DNA of 64,000 bases from Paractinoplanes aksuensis (GTDB lineage: Bacteria; Actinomycetota; Actinomycetes; Mycobacteriales; Micromonosporaceae). This document shows positions 35,094 through 43,891 of this stretch, piece by piece (the stretch's first letter is position 1; the number at the start of each line of letters is the position of its first letter). Below the pieces are notes generated by a model, which saw nothing but the letters and a program-made list of their open reading frames with translations, was not told the origin of the DNA and ran no database searches. The position numbers and the translations under genes were made by a program. Location of the stretch: positions 124,001-188,000 of the forward strand of contig NZ_JAMYJR010000003.1 in assembly GCF_024137025.1 (NCBI RefSeq). Direction: 5' to 3'.

Positions 35094-36482
35094 GTGACAG
35101 CAGGGAGCGCCCCGGCGCCAGCCGCGCCGGTCAGCTGCGTCGCCTTCCGCGCCGACGGCCGGCGGCTGGCCAGCGGCACCCAGGCCGGCGCGGTGACCGT
35201 GTGGGAGACCAGCGACCCCGCCCGCCCCGTGACCCTGACCGAATTTGCCCATCGTTCGGCCGTGCTGGCCGCGTCCTGGAACCCGGGCGCGTCCGATCTG
35301 CTGGCCACCGGGTCGGCCGACGGCACGGCCGCGGTGTGGCGGGTCGTCGACGACCGGCCGCCCCACCTGATGAAGGTGCTGGGTGGTCACCCGGCCCCCG
35401 TCACCGGGGTCAGCTGGATGCCCGACGGCCAGCACCTGCTCTGTCAGCTGGGCGACGGGCGGGCGGCGGTGTGGCAGGCGTTCGGCGAGACCTATCTGGG
35501 CGAGATCGGTGATTGCGTACGCCTCGACGTGAGCGCCGCCGGTCTCGTGGCCACCGTGGGCACGAGCGGGTTCGTCGCCGTGCGCGACCTCGCTCAGGAC
35601 CGCTCGCCGCTGGCCGGCCGGGCCGCGCCCGCGGTCGAGGCCTGCGCCTGGTCGCCCGACTCGTCGACGCTGGCCCTGGCCCGTCGCGACGGCGCGATCG
35701 AGCTGCGCAACACCCACCTCGACCCGATCCGCACGCTGCGGGCCGGGGACGCGCCGCTGCGCTCGGTCACCTGGTCGGCCGACGGGCGGCACGTGCTCGC
35801 GGGCGCGTACGACGGCGCGGTGTTCGCCCTCGACCCGTCGAGCCGTCCGGTGTGGCGGCTGACCGACCCGACGATCCGCACCCGCTCACTCGCGGTGGGC
35901 GGGCCGGTGCTGGCCACGGCCACGTTCGCCACCCGGCCCTACCTGCTCGACGGCACCTCCGGCGTACCGCTGACGCCCGGTCTGTCGCTGCCCGCGCTGC
36001 CCGCGCCGACCCGGCCGTTCCGCAACGGCGTGCTGGCCGCGGAGGGGCGCGTGGTCACGGCCGGGCCGCCCGACAACCGGTCGGTGGTCGTCGAGCACGA
36101 CCTGCGGGTCGGCGCGATCGACTCGCTGGCCGACCGGGTGATCGTGTCGGCCGCCCATCAGGCGGTGCGCGTGGCCCGGCTCGACCCGATGGCGTACGAG
36201 GTGGAACGCGGCATCACCCTGCGGGCGCCCGAACCCGTACGCACGGTGGCCCTGCTCGGCACGCCCGAGACCACGGTCGTGGTGGCCGCGTCGTACGAGT
36301 TCCGGCTCTATTCGTGGACCGTCGACTGGTCCGGCCCGCCGGTCGGCCCGACCCCGGCCGGCGAGTTCCCGGCCGGCGTGGCCGCGCTGCAACGGCTCGA
36401 CGAACAGCGGCTGACGGCGACCGACCACCGCGGCGAACTGGTCATCCTCGCGCTGGGCGCGGACGGCGCGCTCTCGAGCTGA
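35094..36482 (+). CDS. WD40 repeat protein
   Basis: The 462-residue protein is made of WD-like beta-propeller blades. Examples are VSCVAFRADGRRLASGTQAG with VTVWETS, LAASWNPGASDLLATGSADG with AAVWRVV, and VTGVSWMPDGQHLLCQLGDG with AAVWQAF. Later blades diverge. There is no signal peptide, so it is probably a cytosolic scaffold. The GTG at 35094 is chosen because the first blade begins soon after it. It lies 62 bp downstream of the helicase-nuclease, but a functional link is only suggested by proximity. Confidence 0.85.
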   Translation: MTAGSAPAPAAPVSCVAFRADGRRLASGTQAGAVTVWETSDPARPVTLTEFAHRSAVLAASWNPGASDLLATGSADGTAAVWRVVDDRPPHLMKVLGGHPAPVTGVSWMPDGQHLLCQLGDGRAAVWQAFGETYLGEIGDCVRLDVSAAGLVATVGTSGFVAVRDLAQDRSPLAGRAAPAVEACAWSPDSSTLALARRDGAIELRNTHLDPIRTLRAGDAPLRSVTWSADGRHVLAGAYDGAVFALDPSSRPVWRLTDPTIRTRSLAVGGPVLATATFATRPYLLDGTSGVPLTPGLSLPALPAPTRPFRNGVLAAEGRVVTAGPPDNRSVVVEHDLRVGAIDSLADRVIVSAAHQAVRVARLDPMAYEVERGITLRAPEPVRTVALLGTPETTVVVAASYEFRLYSWTVDWSGPPVGPTPAGEFPAGVAALQRLDEQRLTATDHRGELVILALGADGALSS

Positions 36483-36483
36483 T

Positions 36484-37107
36484 TCAGGCCGAGAAGCGCG
36501 ACGGGTCGCCCGCGCCGACCCGCAGCACCTCGGGCTCGCCCTCGGAGAGGTCGACCACGGTGGTCGGCTCGACGCCGCCCTCGCCCGAGTCGATCACGGC
36601 GTCGACGGCGTGGTCCAGGGTCTCCTTGATCTCCCAGCCCATCGTCATCGGCTCGTCCTGACCGGGCAGCAGCAGCGTGGTCGACACGAGCGGCTCGCCC
36701 AGCTCGGCCAGGATGGCCTGGGCCACCACGTGGTCGGGGATGCGCGCGCCGACCGTTTTCTTCTTCGGGTGCAGCAGGCGCCGTGGCACCTCTTTGGTCG
36801 CGGGCAGGATGAACGTGTACGGGCCGGGGGTCGCCGACTTCACCGCGCGGAAGGCCGCGTTGTTGATCTGCACGAACTGGCCCAGCTGGGCGAAGTCCCG
36901 GCACATCAGCGTGAAGTGGTGCCGGTCGTCCAGGTGCCGGATCTCGCGGATCCGGTCCAGCCCGGCCTTGCTGCCCATGCGGCACCCCAGCGCGAACAGC
37001 GAGTCCGTCGGGTACGCGATCACCCCGTCGGCCCGGATGATGTCGACCACCTGCTTGATGGAGCGCGCCTGCGGGTTGTCCGGGTGCACGTCGAAGTACT
37101 TCGCCAC
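36484..37107 (-). CDS. L-threonylcarbamoyladenylate synthase (Sua5/YciO/YrdC family)
   Basis: This 207-residue YrdC-fold protein has DIIRADGVIAYPTDSLFALG near residue 25, GLDRIREIRHLDDRHHFTLM and PGPYTFILPATKEVPRR. The family makes threonylcarbamoyl-AMP for the t6A37 modification of tRNAs. The KxR/SxN residues vary in the YciO subgroup, to which this one may belong (the HHFTLMCRDFAQL region), so t6A activity is not certain. A TAGGCT -10 six bases before the GTG start predicts a leaderless message. It is convergent with the WD40 gene. Confidence 0.85.
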   Translation of the reverse strand: MAKYFDVHPDNPQARSIKQVVDIIRADGVIAYPTDSLFALGCRMGSKAGLDRIREIRHLDDRHHFTLMCRDFAQLGQFVQINNAAFRAVKSATPGPYTFILPATKEVPRRLLHPKKKTVGARIPDHVVAQAILAELGEPLVSTTLLLPGQDEPMTMGWEIKETLDHAVDAVIDSGEGGVEPTTVVDLSEGEPEVLRVGAGDPSRFSA

Positions 37108-37113
37108 CAGCGC

Positions 37114-37119
37114 AGCCTA
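37114..37119 (-). promoter_or_regulatory. -10 element TAGGCT of Sua5/YciO gene
   Basis: Minus-strand TAGGCT, six bases, GTG at 37107. It overlaps the stop codon of the upstream gene, so the gene has its own promoter. Confidence 0.5.
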
Positions 37120-37956
37120 GTGAGTCCGTTCCGGGAAGGCGTGCACAACCGCCGCCATGTCCGCCTCGGCGTGACCGGAAGCGGCGGCTGCGGCGTACAG
37201 GTCGCGGCACACGTCCAGCAGCGGTGACGGGATGCCCCGGCGCCGGGCCGACGCCACGATCAGCTCGTTGTTCTTGAGCACGTCGTGGATGGCCGCCTGC
37301 ACCGCGAAGTCCCCGTCGGCGATCTTGCCGCCCTTGCCCCGGGAGACGGCGCTGGCCATCGGCCCGGCGTCGAGCACCTGCCGCAGCAGGTCGGCGTCGA
37401 CCCCGTGCCCCCGGGCGAAGTGGAAGGCCTCGGCCAGCCCGGTGACCAGGCTGATCAGGAACGTGTTGACCGACAGCTTCATGAGCAGCCCGCCCGGCAC
37501 CGGGCCGCACTCGAACACCTGGCGGCACAGGGGCGCGAGAATCGGGCGTACGCGGGAAAGGTCTTCCGGTTCTCCGGCGATCATGGCGACGAGCTCACCC
37601 GCCTCGGCCGGCCCGCGCGAGCCGGAGACCGGCGCCTCTACGTACCGTCCGCCGGCGGCTTGGATCCGGGCCCCCAGCGCGGCCGAGTATTCCGGGCTGG
37701 TGGTGCCCATGTGGACGACCACGGTGCCGTTGAGTCCCGCGGGCAGCACGCTGTCGATGGCTTGCTCGGTCGCCAGCATGAGGATGACGACCTCGGCCCG
37801 GGCGAACACCTCGCCCGGCTCGGCCACGCGGGTCGCGCCCGGAGGAGTGTCACCCCGGTCCGTACGACTCCAGACGACCAGATCGACGCCGGCCCGCACG
37901 AGATTGGCCGCCATCGGCCGCCCCATCACGCCGAGCCCCAGAAACCCCACGGTCAT
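37117..37956 (-). CDS. NAD(P)-dependent beta-hydroxyacid dehydrogenase
   Basis: The 279-residue enzyme belongs to the 3-hydroxyisobutyrate/6-phosphogluconate dehydrogenase family. The N-terminal Rossmann motif is [21 protein letters not shown]. The substrate loop is [20 protein letters not shown] near residue 110, and the catalytic-Lys helix is [13 protein letters not shown] (Lys ~165). It would oxidise a short beta-hydroxyacid with NAD(P)+; the exact substrate is not evident. It ends 9 bp before the Sua5/YciO start. A TACGGT -10 six bases before the ATG supports the start. Confidence 0.9.
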   Translation of the reverse strand: MTVGFLGLGVMGRPMAANLVRAGVDLVVWSRTDRGDTPPGATRVAEPGEVFARAEVVILMLATEQAIDSVLPAGLNGTVVVHMGTTSPEYSAALGARIQAAGGRYVEAPVSGSRGPAEAGELVAMIAGEPEDLSRVRPILAPLCRQVFECGPVPGGLLMKLSVNTFLISLVTGLAEAFHFARGHGVDADLLRQVLDAGPMASAVSRGKGGKIADGDFAVQAAIHDVLKNNELIVASARRRGIPSPLLDVCRDLYAAAAASGHAEADMAAVVHAFPERTH

Positions 37957-37962
37957 GCCGCT

Positions 37963-37968
37963 ACCGTA
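37963..37968 (-). promoter_or_regulatory. -10 element TACGGT of dehydrogenase gene
   Basis: Minus-strand TACGGT, six bases, ATG at 37956: leaderless arrangement. Confidence 0.5.
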
Positions 37969-38031
37969 CGACCGCACCCGGCCCGGCCGAGGCAGCCAAT
38001 TGCCGGTTCGTGGCTGTGGTGTGATCATGCG

Positions 38032-38565
38032 GTGGCACTCACTCACCGACTGGCGACCCGCGACGACATCGGCTCGCTGGAGGCACTGGTCAACCTGGCG
38101 ATCGCCGAACTGCAGAAAGACTTCCTGAGCGACGACCAGATCCGCAGCAGCGTGGCCATCATGGGCCTCGACACCCAGCTGATCGACGACGGCACGTACT
38201 TCGTCATCGAGTCGGACGGGCAGCTGGCCGGCTGCGGTGGGTGGAGCCGCCGGGCCACCCTCTACGGCGGCGACCACTCCACGACCCGCGACTCGGCCCT
38301 GCTCGACCCCATGAAGGACCCGGCCAAGGTGCGGGCCATGTACACCCATCCCGGCTTCACCCGCCGCGGGGTGGGACGGCTGATCCTGACATTGTGCGAG
38401 CAGGCCGCTGCGGCCGAGGGCTACACGCGGCTCGAGCTGATGGCCACCCTGGCCGGCGAGCCGCTCTACCGCCATTACGGCTTCCGCGAGGTCGAGCGGA
38501 TCGAGGACGACCGCGGCGGCGCCCCCGTCCCGATTGTTCGCATGCGCAAACAGATCGGCGGTTGA
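38032..38565 (+). CDS. GNAT family N-acetyltransferase
   Basis: The 177-residue protein has the GNAT fold: [20 protein letters not shown] at the start, [19 protein letters not shown] in the central strands, and the acetyl-CoA loop [21 protein letters not shown] near residue 110. [15 protein letters not shown] comes near the end. The acceptor is unknown. The GTG at 38032 is the first start giving the full domain. It is divergent from the dehydrogenase gene. Confidence 0.88.
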   Translation: MALTHRLATRDDIGSLEALVNLAIAELQKDFLSDDQIRSSVAIMGLDTQLIDDGTYFVIESDGQLAGCGGWSRRATLYGGDHSTTRDSALLDPMKDPAKVRAMYTHPGFTRRGVGRLILTLCEQAAAAEGYTRLELMATLAGEPLYRHYGFREVERIEDDRGGAPVPIVRMRKQIGG

Positions 38566-38596
38566 CGGGTACACAGTGGACCGCGATGCTCGAAGC

Positions 38597-38839
38597 ATGC
38601 CCGTCTCAGTGAACCTGGACGCCCTGCTCGACGAACCGTTCCGCGACCTACCCCTGGCCGAGCTCGTCAACGCGCCCGTCGCCGCCCTCTCCGGCGTCAG
38701 CGACGAGGAGGCCGAGGGGCTGCGCCTGGCCTTCGGCATCGCCACGATCGGCGATCTCGCCGCCAACGATTTTGTCCGTGCCGCCACCGCCATCGCCCGC
38801 CTGGCCGAAGTCACCCAGGCCCCGCCACCCCCGCAATAA
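38597..38839 (+). CDS. small helix-hairpin-helix-like hypothetical protein
   Basis: An 80-residue protein, [20 protein letters not shown] and so on. The centre ([33 protein letters not shown]) resembles a helix-hairpin-helix segment. No catalytic motif or membrane segment is present. The start is the ATG at 38597, preceded at six bases by GATGCT, a weak -10. It lies 31 bp after the acetyltransferase gene. Confidence 0.6.
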   Translation: MPVSVNLDALLDEPFRDLPLAELVNAPVAALSGVSDEEAEGLRLAFGIATIGDLAANDFVRAATAIARLAEVTQAPPPPQ

Positions 38840-38878
38840 CCGCCCGCTCGGCCGAAGCGGCTGTCCCGCCGGGCTGGC

Positions 38879-38884
38879 TACGCT
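38879..38884 (+). promoter_or_regulatory. -10 element TACGCT of DUF1707 gene
   Basis: TACGCT, six bases, GTG at 38891: leaderless arrangement. Confidence 0.5.
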
Positions 38885-38890
38885 GTCGTC

Positions 38891-39334
38891 GTGACGGGGG
38901 TGGAGCACGACGTTCCGGAGGACTACGTGCCCGGGGCCGATCGGCTGATCGGCACTCCGGAGCGGGTGTCGGCGCGCGAGGCGCTCGAGGATCACCTGGC
39001 CGAGAAGCGACTCGACCCTCCCGAGTACGAGCGGCGCGTGGAAGCCTCGAAACGGGCCCGGACCCAGTCCGAGTTGATGCGGATCTTCGCCGACCTGCCC
39101 GTTCCGCATCCCGAACTGCCGCCCGCCGGCCCGCCCGCGGCGACCGCCGTCGACGACGAGGATCCGCCGGCCGTGTTCTTCGCCGGCTGCCTGACCCTCG
39201 CGCTCGGGCTGCCGGTGGCGGTGGTGCTGGGTTTCGCGTACGGCGCCTGGTGGTCCCTGGCCGTGCCGGTCGCCGTCACCGTGGCGATGGCCTACATCGA
39301 GCACCTGCGCACGCCCCCGAAGGCCGAACCGTAG
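38891..39334 (+). CDS. DUF1707 SHOCT-like domain membrane protein
   Basis: The 147-residue protein carries a DUF1707 domain near the N-terminus (RVSAREALEDHLAEKRLDPP followed by EYERRVEASKRARTQSEL). The end has two membrane segments (VFFAGCLTLALGLPVAVVLG, and LAVPVAVTVAMAYIEHL). DUF1707 is widespread in actinobacteria as a short regulatory or adaptor domain without known chemistry. It is convergent with the transporter gene, with no gap between the stops. Confidence 0.88.
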   Translation: MTGVEHDVPEDYVPGADRLIGTPERVSAREALEDHLAEKRLDPPEYERRVEASKRARTQSELMRIFADLPVPHPELPPAGPPAATAVDDEDPPAVFFAGCLTLALGLPVAVVLGFAYGAWWSLAVPVAVTVAMAYIEHLRTPPKAEP

Positions 39335-40768
39335 TCACTTGACCCCGCCCATCAGTTCGCGCAGTGGCTTGGCCAGGGCCAGCAGGGCCGCGCCGAGCAC
39401 GATGGCGATCGCGCCCAGGATGCCGAAGTACGGCACCTCGTTGTCCTCGCTGTAGTAGCCGGCCAGCGTGCCCGACAAAGCTGTGCCCAGCGCGACCGAC
39501 AGGAAGAACAACGCGACCATCTGGGTCCGGAACGCTTCCGGGGCCAGCTTGGTCGTCAGCGACAGGCCGACCGGGGAGAGCAGTAGCTCGGCGATCGTGA
39601 AGACCAGCAGGATGCCGGTCAGGCCGAGCAGCGGCACGCTCGCGGTGCCGGCGAACGGCAGGAACAACAAGAACGCCACGCCCATGACGGCGGTGCCGGC
39701 GGCGAACTTGACCGGGGTCGAGGGCTGGCGGTCGCCGAGCCGGGTCCAGATCGCGGCGAACACGCCGGACAGGATGATGATGAAGACCGGGTTGATCGAC
39801 TGGACCCACGAGACCGGCATCTCCCAGCCGAACAGGTCGCGGTCGAGGCGCTTGTCCGAATAGATCGTGACCACCGTGAACTGCTGCTGGTAGAGCGACC
39901 AGAACGCGGCGCTGGCGATGAACATCGGAATGAAAGCGAGCACTCGGCGCCGCTCGACGTCGCTGATCCGGTGGCTGGTCAGGATCACCGCGAAGTAGGC
40001 GACCGCGGCCAGGATGCTGAGCACGACCACGATGTTGGACAGCCAGTCGGCCTTGACCGCGCCGGTCAGCGCGAGCACGACCACGAGCGCCACCACCACG
40101 GCCGCGGCCCCGAACACGAGCGGGCGGCGACCGGCCGGCAGCGGGTTGGCGATCTCGCGGGCGGACGGCGGCAGGTTGCGGCGGCCGACGGCGTACTGAA
40201 TGAGGCCGATCGCCATGCCGACCGCGGCCAGACCGAAGCCCCAGTGGAACCCGGCCTCGGACTGCAGCACCCCGGTCAGCAGCGGACCGGCGAAGGCGCC
40301 CAGGTTGATGCCCAGATAGAAGATCGAGAAGCCGGCGTCGCGGCGCTCGTCCCCGGCCTCGTAGAGCAGGCCGACGATCGTGGTCGCGGTCGCCTTGACG
40401 CCGCCGCTGCCCAGCGCCACCAGCACCAGGCCGACCGCCACGCCGGGAATGCCGGGAATGACGGCCAGCGCGATGTGCCCGGCCATGACCAGGACGGCGC
40501 TGCCGAAAAGCACCTTCTCGGGCCCGAACAGGCGGTCCGACAGCCAGGCGCCGACCACCGTCGAGAGATAGACCGAGCCGCCGTACGCCCCGACGATGCT
40601 GGTCGCCGTGGCCTCGTTGATGCCCAGGCCACCGCGCGAGGACTCGTAGTACAGGTAGATGAGCAGGATGCCCTGCATGCCGTAGAACGAGAACCGCTCC
40701 CACAGCTCCACGCCGAAGAGGTTGGCGAGGGGCCGCGGCTGCCCGAAGAAGGTCATGCGGCGTCGCAT
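39335..40768 (-). CDS. proton-dependent oligopeptide transporter (POT/PTR family)
   Basis: The 477-residue membrane protein has the POT signature at its start: GVELWERFSFYGMQGILLIY followed by LYYESSRGG. GAYGGSVYLSTVVGAWLSDRLFG and the FSIFYLGINLGAFAGPLLTG motif follow. About 14 helices can be counted. It imports di- and tripeptides with protons. The exact start is uncertain: Met codons at 40768 and 40756 and a TTG at 40777 are in frame. It is divergent from an aldehyde dehydrogenase gene. Confidence 0.93.
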   Translation of the reverse strand: MRRRMTFFGQPRPLANLFGVELWERFSFYGMQGILLIYLYYESSRGGLGINEATATSIVGAYGGSVYLSTVVGAWLSDRLFGPEKVLFGSAVLVMAGHIALAVIPGIPGVAVGLVLVALGSGGVKATATTIVGLLYEAGDERRDAGFSIFYLGINLGAFAGPLLTGVLQSEAGFHWGFGLAAVGMAIGLIQYAVGRRNLPPSAREIANPLPAGRRPLVFGAAAVVVALVVVLALTGAVKADWLSNIVVVLSILAAVAYFAVILTSHRISDVERRRVLAFIPMFIASAAFWSLYQQQFTVVTIYSDKRLDRDLFGWEMPVSWVQSINPVFIIILSGVFAAIWTRLGDRQPSTPVKFAAGTAVMGVAFLLFLPFAGTASVPLLGLTGILLVFTIAELLLSPVGLSLTTKLAPEAFRTQMVALFFLSVALGTALSGTLAGYYSEDNEVPYFGILGAIAIVLGAALLALAKPLRELMGGVK

Positions 40769-40815
40769 ACCCCACAACCGTGGCGCCGAAAAGCGACCTG
40801 CACCATGCTGGGGCT

Positions 40816-42243
40816 GTGGAAACTGAACTCTTCATCGGCGGTAAGTGGGTTCCCGCGTCGTCCGGGAACCGTTTCGACGTGCTCGACCCGGCCACCGGCG
40901 ACGTGATCGCCACGGTGGCCGACGGTGGTGAGAGCGACGCCATCGCGGCCGTGGACGCGGCGGCCGAGGCCGGCCCGGCCTGGGCGGCCACCCCGCCCCG
41001 CGTACGGGGGGAGGCTTTGCGCAAGGCCTGGGAGCTCATGACCGAGCGGGCCGACGACCTGGCCAAGCTGATCAGCCTCGAGAACGGCAAGGCCCTGACC
41101 GACGCCAAGGGCGAGGTCACGTACGCGGCTGAGTTCTTCCGCTGGTTCGCCGAGGAGGCCGTCCGGGGCGCCGGCGAGTTCGCGACCGCGCCCTCGGGGG
41201 CCAACCGGATCCTGGTCACGCGCCAGCCGGTCGGCGTGTGTGTGCTGGTCACGCCCTGGAACTTCCCGGCCGCGATGGCCACCCGCAAGATCGGCCCGGC
41301 CCTGGCTGCCGGCTGCACGGTGGTGCTCAAGCCGGCCAGCGACACCCCGCTGACCGCGCTGGCCATGGCGGCCATCCTGGCCGAGGCCGGGGTGCCGTCG
41401 GGCGTGGTGAACGTGCTGCCGTCGCGCAGCTCGGGCAAAACCGTGGGCCGGATGCTGAAGGACCCGCGCGTCCGCAAGCTGTCCTTCACCGGTTCGACCG
41501 AGGTCGGCCGGCTGCTGCTCGCGCAGGCGGCCGAGGGCGTGGTCAACACTTCGATGGAGCTCGGCGGCAACGCGCCGTTCCTGGTCTTCGCCGACGCCGA
41601 CCTGGACGCGGCCATCGAGGGCGCCATGATCGCCAAGATGCGCAACGGCGGCGAGGCCTGCACCGCGGCCAACCGGTTCTACGTCGAGTCGTCGGTCGCG
41701 GCCGACTTCTCGCAGCGGCTCGCCGCGCGCATGTCGCAGCTGCGGGTGGGTCCCGGCACCGACGAGTCGACGCAGGTCGGCCCCCTGGTCAACGAGGACA
41801 CCGTGGCCAAGGTCGACTCGCTGGTCCGGGGCGCGCTCGAGGCCGGGGCCAAGGCCGAGACCGGGGGCAGCCGGCCCGAGGGCAACGGCTTCTACTACCC
41901 GCCGACGGTGCTGACCGGGGTCGCGCCCGACGCGCCGATCCTGCGCGAGGAGATTTTCGGCCCGGTCGCCCCGATCGTCACGTTCACGAGCGAGGACGAA
42001 GCGGTGCGGCTGGCCAACGATACGGAGTACGGCTTGGTCGCGTATGTCTACACGGGCGACCTGGCCCGGGGCCTGCGGGTCAGCGAGCACATCGAGGCCG
42101 GCATGGTCGGGCTCAACCGGGGCCTGGTCAGCGACCCGGCGGCGCCCTTCGGCGGCGTCAAGCAGAGCGGCATCGGCCGTGAGGGCGGCCATGAGGGCCT
42201 GCTCGAATACCTGGAGTCGAAGTACATCGCCGTCAACTGGTGA
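40816..42243 (+). CDS. NAD(P)-dependent aldehyde dehydrogenase, succinate-semialdehyde type
   Basis: A 475-residue aldehyde dehydrogenase. Key pieces are [20 protein letters not shown] near residue 140, FTGSTEVGR, the general base in [12 protein letters not shown] (Glu ~250), and the nucleophile in [13 protein letters not shown] (Cys ~284). The overall pattern matches succinate-semialdehyde dehydrogenases of the GabD/YneI group, which would oxidise succinate semialdehyde to succinate. No GABA aminotransferase gene is nearby, so the substrate is provisional. The stop overlaps the next gene (GTGA). Confidence 0.9.
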   Translation: METELFIGGKWVPASSGNRFDVLDPATGDVIATVADGGESDAIAAVDAAAEAGPAWAATPPRVRGEALRKAWELMTERADDLAKLISLENGKALTDAKGEVTYAAEFFRWFAEEAVRGAGEFATAPSGANRILVTRQPVGVCVLVTPWNFPAAMATRKIGPALAAGCTVVLKPASDTPLTALAMAAILAEAGVPSGVVNVLPSRSSGKTVGRMLKDPRVRKLSFTGSTEVGRLLLAQAAEGVVNTSMELGGNAPFLVFADADLDAAIEGAMIAKMRNGGEACTAANRFYVESSVAADFSQRLAARMSQLRVGPGTDESTQVGPLVNEDTVAKVDSLVRGALEAGAKAETGGSRPEGNGFYYPPTVLTGVAPDAPILREEIFGPVAPIVTFTSEDEAVRLANDTEYGLVAYVYTGDLARGLRVSEHIEAGMVGLNRGLVSDPAAPFGGVKQSGIGREGGHEGLLEYLESKYIAVNW

Positions 42244-42932
42244 CGCCGGTGTTCTCACCTCGGGGGCCGTCGCTGCGCGAGCTCGCGGTGCAGGCGTTGT
42301 CGTCGGTCGAACGCGGCTACGACCTGCTGGCGCCGAAGTTCGATTTCACCCCTTTCCGTACGCCCGACAGCATCCTCGCCGCCACGGCCGGGGCGCTGTC
42401 GGGCCTCGGTCCGTTCGGCGCCGGACTGGACGTCTGCTGCGGCACGGGCGCCGGGTTGTCCGTGCTCGAGCCGCTGTGCGACCGGATGACCGGCGTCGAC
42501 TTCAGTGCCGGCATGCTCGCGCAGGCTCGTGCCGCCCGGCCCGGGGCCACCCTGGTCCGGGCCGACGCACGGGCGCTGCCGTTCACCGAGGGGTTCGACC
42601 TCGCGGTGTCGTTCGGGGCGCTCGGCCACTTCCTGCCGGCCGAACGGCCCGCGCTGTTCGACGGGGTGTGGCGCGCGCTGCGCCCGGGCGGGCTGTTCGC
42701 GCTGGCCCTGGGCGCGCCGCCGCCGGTGATCTCGCTCGCGCACTGGGCCACGGTCGGCTTCGACCTGGTCATGCGGGTGCGCAACGCGGTGTGGCGGCCC
42801 CCGTTCGTCATGTACTACCGGGTCAGCCCGCGGCCGGCAGTCACCGCGGATCTGCGGGCCGCCGGTTTCACCGTGGAGCATCGGCCGGGCCTGTTGCTGG
42901 CCCGCAAATTGGCCCACTCAGAAGGGTCATGA
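42240..42932 (+). CDS. class I SAM-dependent methyltransferase
   Basis: The 230-residue protein has the SAM-binding [17 protein letters not shown] near residue 62, [16 protein letters not shown], and [20 protein letters not shown]. These are the order and spacing of a Methyltransf_11 domain. The acceptor is unknown. It starts on the GTGA overlap with the aldehyde dehydrogenase, so the two are probably cotranscribed. Confidence 0.9.
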   Translation: MTPVFSPRGPSLRELAVQALSSVERGYDLLAPKFDFTPFRTPDSILAATAGALSGLGPFGAGLDVCCGTGAGLSVLEPLCDRMTGVDFSAGMLAQARAARPGATLVRADARALPFTEGFDLAVSFGALGHFLPAERPALFDGVWRALRPGGLFALALGAPPPVISLAHWATVGFDLVMRVRNAVWRPPFVMYYRVSPRPAVTADLRAAGFTVEHRPGLLLARKLAHSEGS

Positions 42933-42961
42933 TTGGCGGCCGGGTCGAGCCGATCGCCTCG

Positions 42962-42967
42962 TACCGT
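42962..42967 (+). promoter_or_regulatory. -10 element TACCGT of nitroreductase-like gene
   Basis: TACCGT, six bases, GTG at 42974: leaderless arrangement. It shows that this gene is transcribed separately from the operon just upstream. Confidence 0.5.
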
Positions 42968-42973
42968 AGAGGC

Positions 42974-43573
42974 GTGACAAAAGTTGATTTCTATTTCGAC
43001 CCGGCCTGCCCGTTCGCCTGGATCTCGTCCCGCTGGATCCTCGAGGTCGAGCAGCAGCGCGACCTCGACCTGCGGTTCCGCGTGATGAGCCTGTACGTGC
43101 TGAACGAGGGCCGCGACCTCGACGAGTGGTACCGCGACCTGATCGACCGTTCGCTCGGCACTGTCCGCGTGGTCACCGCCGCCGCGCAGCAGCACGGCGA
43201 AGAGGTGCTGCGCGACCTCTACACGGCTCTCGGCACCCGCATCCACAACAACGACAACAAGGACTTCGAGCAGGTCATCGCCGAGGCGCTGGCCGAGGTC
43301 GGCCTGCCCGCCGGCCTGGCCGAGGCGGCGGCGAGCACCGAGTACGACGAGGCGCTGCGCAAGAGCCACCACGAGGGCATGGACCCGGTCGGCGAGGACG
43401 TCGGCACCCCGACCATCCACATCGACGGCGTCGCCTTCTTCGGCCCGGTGCTCAACAGCATCCCGCGCGGCGAGCAGGCCGCGAAGATCTTCGATGGCGC
43501 CGTGGCCCTGGCCGGTTATCCCGACTTCTTCGAGCTCAAGCGCACGCGTACGGGCGAACTGAACTTCACCTGA
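42974..43573 (+). CDS. Rv2466c-family mycothiol-dependent nitroreductase homologue (DsbA fold)
   Basis: A 199-residue thioredoxin/DsbA-fold protein that closely follows the Rv2466c family: [60 protein letters not shown] and [11 protein letters not shown]. Rv2466c is a mycothiol-dependent reductase with a CPWC active site. Here the motif is DPACPFAW. The first Cys is kept and the second is replaced by Ala, so the chemistry would have to rely on one Cys. The N-terminus is short and begins directly before the first strand. An inverted-repeat terminator follows. Confidence 0.88.
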   Translation: MTKVDFYFDPACPFAWISSRWILEVEQQRDLDLRFRVMSLYVLNEGRDLDEWYRDLIDRSLGTVRVVTAAAQQHGEEVLRDLYTALGTRIHNNDNKDFEQVIAEALAEVGLPAGLAEAAASTEYDEALRKSHHEGMDPVGEDVGTPTIHIDGVAFFGPVLNSIPRGEQAAKIFDGAVALAGYPDFFELKRTRTGELNFT

Positions 43574-43585
43574 GCGCGGCCCCAC

Positions 43586-43631
43586 GACGATCGGACCGAT
43601 TCGCCCGGCCGGGTGAGCCGGTCCGATCGTC
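43586..43631 (+). terminator. hairpin terminator after nitroreductase-like gene
   Basis: GACGATCGGACCG and CGGTCCGATCGTC are perfect 13-bp inverted repeats around a 20-base loop that itself holds CCCGGCCGGG. This is the only structure I see in the 318-bp gap 43574-43891, apart from the ribosome site GGAGAGGA just upstream of the next gene. Several short open frames in the gap look non-coding. Confidence 0.65.
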
Positions 43632-43891
43632 CGTCCGTACCGAACTTGATCGTCTTTTCCGCCGCCGGCCGGCGACGGGCCGCTTGACGAGTACCCTCGC
43701 CGACGAAGATGACCAGGCAAGATCGTCAGGTTCTGCACAGTCTGTGATGCGAGTGTGCTCACGGACCGGAAATGAACTATTTTTCTTCCCGGCGCCGTAC
43801 CCCCTGTCGGGCGCGCCCGGGTCTGCCTGATACTTGGTCGGCCCATCGCCCGGGCCGAGGTCGAGTTTCACCGGAGAGGACGACTCACCAA

